NCBI RefSeq assembly: GCF_003369795.1
Contig: NZ_CP026730.1
Coordinates: 1,860,001 to 1,924,000 of the forward strand
DNA length: 64,000 nucleotides
Source: Streptomyces sp. CB09001
Lineage (GTDB): Bacteria > Actinomycetota > Actinomycetes > Streptomycetales > Streptomycetaceae
Direction of reading: 5' to 3'
In this document: piece by piece, positions 16,642-24,382 of the stretch
Layout of the letters: each line of letters starts with the position of its first letter
Numbering within the stretch: position 1 is the stretch's first letter
Notes under the pieces: model-generated
Database searches by the model: none
The model's input: the letters and a program-made list of their open reading frames with translations, nothing else
What the model was told of the DNA's origin: nothing
Made by a program: the position numbers and the translations under genes

Positions 16642-19600
16642 GTGCGTCTCAGACGTCCCCGCAGACCATCTGACGACCCGCCCGGCAGATCCGGTGCCCG
16701 ACAACTGCGTGTCGCCTCCGCGCCCCTCATACCCCTAACGGTGATCGGCGCCGTGGTCGCCGGACTCATCGGCCCCGAACCCCCTTCCGACGGCCCTCTG
16801 CCCGGCACCAGTGCCGTCGCCGACAGCTACGACGGTTTCGACGCCGACGCCGCCGAGCAACTGCGGCAGGACCAGTGTCTGATGGCCGGTGCGCTGCGGC
16901 TCGGCGGCCGGGAAATGGGCGACGTCGCCCAGGCAGCCCTGAACCAGACTCCCGAACAACTGCACGTCGCAGCAGACCAGGAGTACTGGAACGACACCCC
17001 CCTGGCGTTGGCCTACGTCAAGGACAGGGAGCTCATCGACCAGGAGAGCGCGACGCTGGGCCCACGCGTGCAGGCCTGGCAGGACACGCTGTCCGGTCTC
17101 TCGACTCCCGGCGGCTTCAAATCCGTGACCGACTTCAGTTGGCCGCCCGGCTCCGGCGGCGGTGCTGACTTCTTCGACCAAGTCGGCTACTCGACATGGC
17201 TCGGAGAGCAGTGGTGGAAGGAGGAGGCCCGCTTCTACGAGGATCCCTCCGCCAAGGCCGACGAGGCGACCGTCAAGGCGGTCACGGACCTGGGCACCCC
17301 GCTCTACGGCAACGCCGTGCACGACCCCTCGATGTCGTCGGAGGAGTGGGCACTGGCCGTCGAGCAGGAACATGCCTTCGACGATCTGCTCACCGGTGAC
17401 CTCTTCTCCGGCATGCGCGAGGACGACGCCCGGATGTTCCTGTCCGTCGGCGGTTTCCCCAGTTCCGCTCCGGAGCCCGGAAGTCTCGCGTTCCGTCTGG
17501 CTGTCGAGGACTTGAAGACACGGTTCGCGGCCTGCACATGGACCAATCCGATCGACCCCGGCAGGGTCCTCGGCCAGGAAGTGGCGACGGCATCGGTGGA
17601 GTGGCAGCGGGAAGTCGCCGAGCAGGCCATTCCGCGCAACCAGATCATCGACGCCAACCGGGACGCGACGAAGGCGTTGGCCACGGGCGCGAAGGCGCTG
17701 GGCGAGATGCTGGGCCAGTCCTGGACCGCCGACCACCTCGCGCGCTGGCAGGACTACTGGTCGCCGGGTGGAGCGGGCTGGATCGGGGACAGCCCGATGA
17801 TCGTCCACATCCACGCCGCCTCCGACAAGTGCCTGGAGGTCGCGGGCAACTCTAAGGCCGACGGCGCCGTGGTGCAGATGTACACCTGCAACGGCGGCGC
17901 CAACCAGAAGTGGCGGGTCGACGGCGACTCGCTGGTGAATGTCAACTCCGGCAAGTGCCTGGACGTGAACCGCGACGGGACGGCCGACGGCACCCGCATC
18001 CAGCAGTGGACGTGCAAGCAGAACGGTGCCCAGGGCTGGGAGTTCACCCCCAACCGCACCACCCAACTGCGGAACACGGGCAGCGGCAAATGCCTGGACC
18101 TGCACACCTACGCCAACAGCCAGGACGCGTGGCTGTGGCAGTGCAACGGCACCGACCCACAGAAATTCGACATCGTGGCGTCCGGGCACAACGGTACGGA
18201 CGCTCTGGACTATCCGACATCCGGTCAGTTCACCCAGGCGACCAAGGGCATCACGAAAGCCCGCGCGAAGGCCACCGAGCAGCTTGCCGTGATCAGGCGG
18301 CAGGCCCAGATCGCCGGCATGGCAGCGGCGGACTCCGACGGATCTCTGAACACCGCTTACGGCATCGCCGACAGCATGGGTGCGCCCCGGGGCCGGGCCC
18401 TGCTCGTCGGCCAGCAGAAGGACCAGGTCACCAAGGCGTCCTCCGCCGCGCTGAACGCGATGATCAAGGCCGGTGAAACGGCGTTGGCCGCCACCAAGGC
18501 CTCCGCCGGTGACAGCGCGACGATCGCCGCGCGGGCAGTGACGCAGGCGGCCGGTACCCAGGCTGCCTTCCGTACCGCCGCCGCCCGGGCGGCCAAGGAA
18601 CAGGCGAAGGCCGCAGCCGACGCCGCCGCCGTCCAGGCGAGCAACGCCAAGGCCGCCCGCGACACCGCGAAGGCCAAACTCACCGAGACGCAGAACGCCG
18701 AGGCCGACGCGAAGGCCGCCGCGGCCACGGCCCACGCCAAGAGACTCGCCGCGGAGAAGGAGGAGGCCACCGCCAAGGCCGAGAAGGAGACCGCGGCGCA
18801 GAAGCAGGCCGAGGCCGCGGAGCACAAGACCAAGGCCCAGCAGCGCGCGACCGAGGCCAAGGACGCCAAGGAACGGGCGGAGACCGCCGACACCACCGCC
18901 ACCGAGAAGCGCAAGGGTGCGGAGGCTGCCCGGGACAAGGCCAAGTCTCTCCGCGACGACGCCTGGGACGCCGAGCAGAAGGCCAACGCCGCCCGGGCCA
19001 AGCAGACGCCAAGGAGGCCTACGCCCAGGCGTCCGCGTCCGAGGACAATGCGCAGGAGGCCCGGAAGGCCGCCGACGACGCCGATGCGGCCGCCGACGAC
19101 GCGGAGACGGCGGCCGTCGCCGCGCGTTCCGAGGCGGACAAGGCGACCCAGGCCGCAGCCGATGCCGACGCGGCGGCCAACCGGGCGGAGGCGGCAGCCA
19201 AGCGGGCCCGGGCCGACTCCGACGCCGCCCAGGCCGCCAAGCTGACGGCGGACGCCGCGGTGAGGACCGCGACCAGTGCGGCGGCGGATGCCATCAAGGC
19301 GTCCAAGGCCGCCGCGACGGCGGCGCGTACGGCGGTGGAGCTGGCCGACGACGCCGAGCAGCACGCCGCCGACGCCAAGAAGGAGGCGGACGCGGCCAAG
19401 GCCGAGGCGGTCACCGCGCTCGCCGGTGCCAACGAGTCCACGGGCTACGCCTACACCACCGCGCAGGCCGCGGTGGACGCCGGCAACTCGGCCGCGCAGG
19501 TCGCCGCACCGGCCAACGACGCCATCCAGCTCGGATCGCCGTATGTCACCACCGACTCGGCCGCCGGACTCGCCGTGCTGACCGGACAGTCGTCGAAGAC

Positions 19601-21263
19601 GATCGCCGAACAGCAGCAGGCCGTCGCCGAGGCGCACGCGCAGAACGCGGAGGAGTCGGCCGCCCAGGCGCAGAGCGTGGCCAACGCGGCAAGCGGTGAC
19701 GCCAAGGCCGCCTACACACTGGCCGCCGAAGCCCTCGGCTACGCGGCGGACGCGCGCAACTCCGCCAAGGAAGCCTTGGGGTACTCGGCAGAAGCAGCCT
19801 CGTACGCGACCCAGGCCGCACAGTCACTCACCCGCACCATCGCCTACGACACCCAGGCCACCAAGGACGCGGCAGCGGCCGACAGCGCGGCCGGACGGGC
19901 CGAGGGCCACGCGGAGGACGCCCGCGACTCCGCCGATGCCGCAGCCCTGGACGCCGAGGCCGCCCGCAGTGCTGCGGACACGGCGGAACAGGCGGCCAAG
20001 GACGCCCGGGACGCCGCCGACCACGCCGCCACCGAGGCCGCGGCGGCGGAGGAGGCCGCCAAGGACGCCCAGAAGTACGCCGAATCGGCTCAGCAGGCAG
20101 CCGAGCAGGCCGAGAAGGAAGCGAACGCAGAACAGATCGACAAGGGAACGGTGGTCGACCAGACCGGAGCTCCCATCGGCGACGTGTTCTACGTGGTCGA
20201 CCACATCGAGAAGATCGGCGAACCGGAGGTCGTGAAGCAGTCGGACGGCTGCGAGGGCTGGATCGACGAGCTCTTCTACAACGGCGACTGCACCATGACC
20301 ACGAAGCTCCGCTACAAGGAGGTCGTCGACCTCTATCTGTGCACGGCGGAGGACCTGGACACCACGCAGTACATGTGCCCGTCCGGGGCGACGCTCTACC
20401 TCGGCGAGTACACCTCCGACGAACTGTCCACCGAGGTCACCCACACCATCACGATCGCCGAGTACCAGAAGGGCGTCGACCCGGTCGACATCCTCTTCGG
20501 CAGCTGGATCAAATGCGCCCAGAAGATCGCCCCGGGCGGCGCGAGCGGCAGCTGGGGCGGCTGCGCCTGGGCGGGCGTAGATGTCGCGAGCTTGTTCGCG
20601 GGCAAGCTCATCCGACCCATCGCGGATGCCGTCAAAGCATTCGACGCCGCCGCACGAACCGGCATCGGCTTCGCCGACGCCTACAAGGCCCTTCGCACAC
20701 TCTCTCTTCCTGCGGACGCGGCTCTCCACATAGGAGTCAAGGGACTCGACGGATTCGTCAAGACCTGCACCAGGGCGCGTGTGAAACTGACCGCACGGGC
20801 TTCCGCAGCCGTCGGTGGATGCCCCGTAGGACTGATCGCCTACAATTCCGACGAGCTAAGCGGCATGGCGTACGCCTTCAGGCAGGAATCCGGGTACTAC
20901 GGGGCTTCCCACAACGTCGCCGTGGCGAAGGTACCCGGATGGAACGACCCTAAGACCGGTGACCTCGTCGTCGGGAACAGTAAATTCGCCGGACACTCCG
21001 AAACTGAAATTCTGGACAAACTGAGAGCGAAGGGGTTCGACCCCGAGGACATCACCGCCCTGTACACAGAACGACAGCCCTGCAAGGATTGCGCCAATGA
21101 ATTGCTTGGCGCTCTCAAGGCAGGTACCCCTGTCACGTGGTCGGTTCCCTATGATCCCGTTTTCGGAAGCGGGGCGAAACAACTGCTGGCGGAATACATC
21201 AGACGGGCTGGCGGAGGGCGTGCGGTACGCTCCCTGACAGGCGACCAGCACATGGAGGAGTGA
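16642..21263 (+). pseudogene. secreted polymorphic-toxin-like protein, interrupted by a frameshift
   Basis: This would encode about 1540 residues if read through one frameshift. The GTG at 16642 follows AAGGA by seven bases. The order is: basic N-terminus with a hydrophobic signal segment (about residues 30-50), a helical region (to about 380), a ricin-type lectin domain with three sugar-binding repeats ending QKW, QGW and QKF (about 386-511), a very long Ala/Lys/Glu/Asp-rich coiled coil (about 530-1165), a cysteine-containing pre-toxin region, and a deaminase-type tip. The first frame reads sensibly to about residue 788 and then turns into Arg/Pro-rich nonsense, ending at 19245. The coiled coil continues in another frame from about 19005. 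Restoring one G there (CAGAC to CAGGAC) rejoins them. It is either a genuine pseudogene or a sequencing error. Confidence 0.75.
19260..21263 (+). CDS. 3' part of the toxin gene: coiled-coil end, pre-toxin and deaminase domain
   Basis: 667 codons from the first usable GTG after the frameshift; the true protein begins far upstream. Ala-rich helix continues to about 20140. A pre-toxin region follows with several cysteines and a hydrophobic patch (about 20160-20800). The last ~130 residues hold His20994-Ser-Glu (HSE) and YTERQPCKDC (Pro-Cys at 21078-21083, second Cys at 21090). This is the zinc-binding H-x-E and P-C-x-x-C arrangement of nucleic-acid/nucleotide deaminases, best resembling the XOO_2897-like toxin group. 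The tip is distinctly less GC-rich than the stalk (33 of 60 bases at 21001-21060). The target nucleotide is unknown. Confidence 0.7.
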   Translation: MRTATSAAADAIKASKAAATAARTAVELADDAEQHAADAKKEADAAKAEAVTALAGANESTGYAYTTAQAAVDAGNSAAQVAAPANDAIQLGSPYVTTDSAAGLAVLTGQSSKTIAEQQQAVAEAHAQNAEESAAQAQSVANAASGDAKAAYTLAAEALGYAADARNSAKEALGYSAEAASYATQAAQSLTRTIAYDTQATKDAAAADSAAGRAEGHAEDARDSADAAALDAEAARSAADTAEQAAKDARDAADHAATEAAAAEEAAKDAQKYAESAQQAAEQAEKEANAEQIDKGTVVDQTGAPIGDVFYVVDHIEKIGEPEVVKQSDGCEGWIDELFYNGDCTMTTKLRYKEVVDLYLCTAEDLDTTQYMCPSGATLYLGEYTSDELSTEVTHTITIAEYQKGVDPVDILFGSWIKCAQKIAPGGASGSWGGCAWAGVDVASLFAGKLIRPIADAVKAFDAAARTGIGFADAYKALRTLSLPADAALHIGVKGLDGFVKTCTRARVKLTARASAAVGGCPVGLIAYNSDELSGMAYAFRQESGYYGASHNVAVAKVPGWNDPKTGDLVVGNSKFAGHSETEILDKLRAKGFDPEDITALYTERQPCKDCANELLGALKAGTPVTWSVPYDPVFGSGAKQLLAEYIRRAGGGRAVRSLTGDQHMEE

Positions 21264-21270
21264 GGGGATC

Positions 21271-21693
21271 ATGGCCAAGTACGACTTCGACCTGCCTCCG
21301 AAAGCCTCGCCCGAAGTCATCGCTGAGCGCGAAGGACTGGCCGATGAGGTGTGCCGGGAACTGGAACGGGCCGGGCTCCCAGTACACCGAGGGAGCCTCG
21401 AGGCCGGACAGCACAGCAGACCTGGCGCGGATGTACATGTCGATGTCTTCGAGGACGGCGGTGTGTACGTCGATTGGAACTCCGCCGACGAACTCAGGGA
21501 CACCGCTCTCCAACTGTTTGAGAAAGGAATCGACTTCACGAATCCGCCCCGAGTTGTCGTCCACCACAAGAATGTCCACGACCACATGCAGAGCGCCCTT
21601 CTCGGAATCCTCGTATCGGCGGGATTCCAAGTCGAAGAGGCAGACCGCTTCACTCACGGAACCGCAGTCCTTGTAAAGGAACGGCTGGACTGA
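21271..21693 (+). CDS. putative immunity protein for the deaminase tip
   Basis: 140 residues starting MAKYDFDLPPKASPEVIAE, only seven bases after the toxin stop and with its own GAGGGG site. It is acidic and shows an alternating strand/helix pattern (ADVHVDVFEDGGVYVDWNS, PRVVVHHKNVHDHMQSALLGIL). I recognise no named family. Small size, tight coupling to a deaminase tip and lower G+C match the usual position and nature of an immunity gene in polymorphic toxin systems. The role is inferred from context only. Confidence 0.75.
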   Translation: MAKYDFDLPPKASPEVIAEREGLADEVCRELERAGLPVHRGSLEAGQHSRPGADVHVDVFEDGGVYVDWNSADELRDTALQLFEKGIDFTNPPRVVVHHKNVHDHMQSALLGILVSAGFQVEEADRFTHGTAVLVKERLD

Positions 21694-21708
21694 TCCATCC
21701 GTTTGTGA

Positions 21709-21746
21709 GCCTCGCCGAAGCCGGGTTGCGCCGGCTTCGACGAGGC
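21709..21746 (+). terminator. terminator after the first immunity gene
   Basis: Arms 21710-21724 and 21731-21745 pair over 15 positions with one mismatch and a 6-base loop. The stem sequence (CGCCGAAGCCG...CGGCTTCG) closely resembles the terminator at 23613-23655, part of a larger similarity described in the findings. Confidence 0.65.
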
Positions 21747-21754
21747 CTGCCGCA

Positions 21755-21781
21755 TTAGCGAGCCGTCATCTCCGACACCAG
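21755..21781 (-). pseudogene. vestigial 3' end of a pirin gene
   Basis: Read on the minus strand this encodes LVSEMTAR and a stop. The intact pirin gene at 23664 ends LVWEMAGR and a stop. 21 of 27 bases match, the stop is preserved (TAA versus TGA), and both copies are preceded by the same style of terminator. The similarity ends abruptly upstream at an in-frame TGA. It suggests that this toxin/immunity cassette once lay directly beside a pirin gene. Confidence 0.5.
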
Positions 21782-21811
21782 TCAAGTTCGGGTTCAGACA
21801 GGGCAGGCGTA

Positions 21812-22210
21812 ATGAGTTACCATCTGAGTCTCTACAGTTTTATGAACGGTGAGTTGACCACGCCCGACGTAAGTACTGTCCAGGCTGTCCTCTCGCCCGT
21901 CCGTGTCGGGCAGGTAGGAACGAGCGGCGGCTCCACGGAGTACTGGATCCGGGCCACTGACGGCAGCGAAGCCGAGGTGGGCGTCCACGAGGAGTTCATC
22001 AGCGTGGAGAATCCGCAGTCCGGTGACGTTTGGAAGATCGTCACAGAACTGACGGACCGGCTCGGCGCAGGAATCCTCATTCCCAACGGCGTGTTCCTCT
22101 GCCCGGAGAACATGCGTGCACACCTGCCCGAGGGGATGGAGGACGACTCCGTCTTCGTTCCCGCGATCACCTTGGCCGCCTTCGAGAGGGCAGCAGGGTC
22201 CCTTGCATGA
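21812..22210 (+). CDS. second immunity-like protein, 3' end altered by an insertion sequence
   Basis: 132 residues as it now stands, starting MSYHLSLYSFMNGELTTPD. Its size, moderate G+C (35 of 60 bases at 21841-21900) and place behind a toxin gene fit an immunity or orphan-immunity protein, but I recognise no family. An ISAs1-type element has inserted at 22193/22194, so the C-terminus now reads AAGSLA and stops inside the element's left end. Joining the flanks without the element and one target copy gives an original ending of AAGPFTHPPT and stop. Only the last few residues are changed, so the protein may still work. Confidence 0.65.
   Translation: MSYHLSLYSFMNGELTTPDVSTVQAVLSPVRVGQVGTSGGSTEYWIRATDGSEAEVGVHEEFISVENPQSGDVWKIVTELTDRLGAGILIPNGVFLCPENMRAHLPEGMEDDSVFVPAITLAAFERAAGSLA
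22184..22193. repeat. target-site duplication, left copy
   Basis: GAGAGGGCAG, identical to 23567-23576 on the other side of the insertion sequence. A 10-bp duplication is within the range known for ISAs1-family elements. Confidence 0.9.
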
Positions 22211-23566
22211 TCGACGTCTGTCCGGATTCATCCGGTGATGCCGAGGGCTGCCAGGGGCCTTCGCCAGTCGCGAGCGGTGTGACGCAGGGCGGCGGCGATG
22301 TTGGTGTGACCGTCCTGACGGTGGACGCCGATGGCGAGGTTGCGCAGGCCGGCCATGATGCGCGGGAGATTGCCGGCATGGATTTTGGAGTCGTCCTCGC
22401 GGAATGTGCGGTCGCGGACGTGGTGCAGAAGATTTTCGATCTTCCAGTGCCCTCTGATCCAGTCGGCGAGCTGGGCGCCGGTAGCCGCGCCGGGCGGCAG
22501 GCTGGTGATCAGGTAGACGCGCTCGATGGTGAGCTTGCCGGTAGTGAAGTCCTTCCTCCAGCGCACGACTTGCAGCGCCTGGCGTGCGTCGGGGTAGTCG
22601 AGGTGGGCGAAGGCGGCGGTCTTCAGCCGCCGGATCTCCAGGCGGTGGTGGGCCCGGGCGCGGTCGTAGTGGTCGAGCGTGATCTCGCGCCAGGGCAGGC
22701 GGCGGACGCGGTCGAACAGACCGGGATGGTTGGCCTTGACCTGGGCAATGTAGTGGGCACCGCGCTCGCGGAGGTAGGTGCCGTGAGCGTGCTGGGTGTG
22801 CAGCGCGTCGGCGGTGATGACCGTGCCGGTCAGGTCGACGCCGTCCAGCAGAGGCCGGAAAGCGGGAATCTCGTTGCTCTTGTCGGCGACCTGCCGCTGG
22901 GCCAGGACGTGACCGGTGTGGTCCATCGCGGCGAGCAGGGTGACATGCCCGGTGACCTGGGTGCGCGAGCCGCGCAGGGCCTTGCCGTCAACAGCGATCG
23001 CCCGCAGTCCGGGGCCGGCCGGAGTGGCGCGGGCGGTGAGGAAGTCGCCGATTGCCCGGTCCAGAGCGTCGCCGTCGAGCTGGACGAGCAGACGGCGCAG
23101 GGTGTGGGGGTGCGGGACGGACACGGCGCCGGAGAACGGGTCGGTGGGGAAGCCGAGAACCCGGCAGGCCCACGCAGGGACGTCGCTGATCCACTCCGTG
23201 ATCGCGGTGAGCGAGCGGGCACCGGCCAGGACACTCGCCGCAGCCGCGGCGACCAGAGCCGACAACCGGTAGCGGCGGCCACGGACGCCTCGCGGGTCGG
23301 GCACCAGATCCAGGAAGCCGGACAGTGCGACCGCGTCCGCCAGCGGGACCGGCGCGGCAGTCCGGCCCAGTTGGGCCAGCGCGGTGGGCATGGGAGAAAA
23401 TGCAGGAGCAGGCACGGACTCGCCAGGTGTTCATGGGACTTCGACACTCACATGATCACTGAGACCGTGCCTGCACTGCGTCCGCACCCGCCCGAACCGG
23501 GATGTCCCCTCCAAGGACGGGCGAGCACGGCACTCCGGACGAAACGTGATCACGCAACGGCCCCTG
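22194..23566 (-). mobile_element. complete ISAs1-family insertion sequence, 1373 bp
   Basis: The ends are inverted repeats: left CAGGGTCCCTTGCATGATC (22194-22212) and right, read inward on the other strand, CAGGGGCCGTTGCGTGATC (23566-23548), 16 of 19 identical. Weaker similarity, with small gaps, extends to about 32 bases. A perfect 10-bp direct duplication flanks it. It carries one intact transposase on the minus strand. Perfect duplication, matching ends and an uninterrupted transposase all point to a fairly recent, possibly still active insertion. No passenger genes are present. Confidence 0.93.
22228..23415 (-). CDS. ISAs1 family transposase
   Basis: 395 residues with the ISAs1 DDE arrangement: an N-terminal helical domain (LVPDPRGVRGRRYRLSALVA near residue 35), first Asp in IAVDGKALRGSRT (about 143), second Asp in ITADALHTQHAH (about 200), and the catalytic Glu in HWKIENLLHHVRDRTFREDDS (about 325). 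The start is GTG at 23415, with an ATG at 23391 as alternative. It fills most of the element, runs opposite to the interrupted gene and ends 35 bases inside the left terminus. It catalyses movement of the element. Confidence 0.95.
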   Translation of the reverse strand: MPAPAFSPMPTALAQLGRTAAPVPLADAVALSGFLDLVPDPRGVRGRRYRLSALVAAAAASVLAGARSLTAITEWISDVPAWACRVLGFPTDPFSGAVSVPHPHTLRRLLVQLDGDALDRAIGDFLTARATPAGPGLRAIAVDGKALRGSRTQVTGHVTLLAAMDHTGHVLAQRQVADKSNEIPAFRPLLDGVDLTGTVITADALHTQHAHGTYLRERGAHYIAQVKANHPGLFDRVRRLPWREITLDHYDRARAHHRLEIRRLKTAAFAHLDYPDARQALQVVRWRKDFTTGKLTIERVYLITSLPPGAATGAQLADWIRGHWKIENLLHHVRDRTFREDDSKIHAGNLPRIMAGLRNLAIGVHRQDGHTNIAAALRHTARDWRRPLAALGITG

Positions 23567-23576
23567 GAGAGGGCAG
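23567..23576. repeat. target-site duplication, right copy
   Basis: GAGAGGGCAG, the partner of 22184-22193. The sequence that follows (23577 onward) continues the original reading frame of the interrupted gene to a TGA at 23603-23605. Confidence 0.9.
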
Positions 23577-23612
23577 CGGGTCCATTCACGCACCCACCGA
23601 CCTGACCGCTGA

Positions 23613-23655
23613 CAGGCCCCGCCGAAGCCGCCCTGTGCGGCTTCGGCGGGGCCTG
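23613..23655. terminator. strong terminator between the disrupted immunity gene and pirin
   Basis: A perfect 18-bp stem (23613-23630 with 23638-23655) and a 7-base loop. It lies eight bases beyond the original stop of the interrupted plus-strand gene and just past the stop of the minus-strand pirin gene, so it probably serves both directions. Confidence 0.85.
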
Positions 23656-23663
23656 CTGCCGTG

Positions 23664-24332
23664 TCATCGCCCCGCCATCTCCCACACCAGCACCTCCGCG
23701 TCCGTCACCGCCACCGCGTCCATCCCGTCCGCGTCCGTGACGCGGGCCGCGTCGCCCGGTCCCAACCGCTCGCTGTCCAGGTCGACCTCGCCCCGCACCA
23801 CGTGCACGTACACGTACGCCCCGTCCGGTACCGCCGTCCGCTCCCCCGGGACCAGGCGGCGTACGTGGAGCATCGCGCCAGCCTCCGGGACGGCGTACGG
23901 GGTGGAGTCCGCGATGCCCCGGACGATCTCGTAGGCGGGGTCGCCGCCGGGGTCCAGCGGGGCCAGCCACATCTGGACGAAGGTGAGGGGGACGGCGGCG
24001 TCGTTGCGCTCGACGTGCCGGACGCCGGCCGCCGAACTGAGGCGTTGCACGTCCCCGGCGCGGACCACCGTCTCGTGGCCGGCGCTGTCGCGGTGGGTCA
24101 GTTCGCCCTCCACGACCCAGGTGACGATCTCGGTGTGGCTGTGCGGGTGCTCGTCGAAGCCGGCGCCGGGGGCGAGCCGCTCCTCGTTGCAGGCCAGCAG
24201 GGCGCCGAAGCGGAGGTTGTCGGGGTCGTAGTGGGGGCCGAAGGAGAAGGCGTGGCGGGAGGTGATCCCGGCTGCCGGATCACCGCCCGGGTAGCGCTCG
24301 TCGGCGCGGCGTACGTCCATCACGTCGTTCAC
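23664..24332 (-). CDS. pirin family protein
   Basis: 222 residues with two cupin domains. The N-terminal cupin carries the iron ligands in FDEHPHSHTEIVTWVVEGELTHRDS (residues about 60-84, with His-x-His, His and Glu). The C-terminal cupin is degenerate. Pirins are cytoplasmic; some act as quercetin dioxygenases and others bind partners, including pyruvate dehydrogenase in Serratia, but nothing here decides between these. The GTG at 24332 was preferred because GGGG lies five bases upstream; ATG at 24320 is an alternative. A relic of a second pirin 3' end lies at 21755-21781. Confidence 0.9.
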   Translation of the reverse strand: MNDVMDVRRADERYPGGDPAAGITSRHAFSFGPHYDPDNLRFGALLACNEERLAPGAGFDEHPHSHTEIVTWVVEGELTHRDSAGHETVVRAGDVQRLSSAAGVRHVERNDAAVPLTFVQMWLAPLDPGGDPAYEIVRGIADSTPYAVPEAGAMLHVRRLVPGERTAVPDGAYVYVHVVRGEVDLDSERLGPGDAARVTDADGMDAVAVTDAEVLVWEMAGR

Positions 24333-24382
24333 GGTAGCCCCGGCGGCACACCCGCCCGGCCCGATAAGGCAGTCTTGTCCCC

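Noticed and set aside
18995..19015. Programmed -1 ribosomal frameshift in the toxin gene
   Set aside because: The required shift direction fits, but there is no slippery heptamer and no obvious downstream pseudoknot; a one-base loss explains it better.
22030..23934. A 634-codon plus-strand frame across the insertion sequence
   Set aside because: It spans both ends of the mobile element and has no family features; the transposase is on the other strand.
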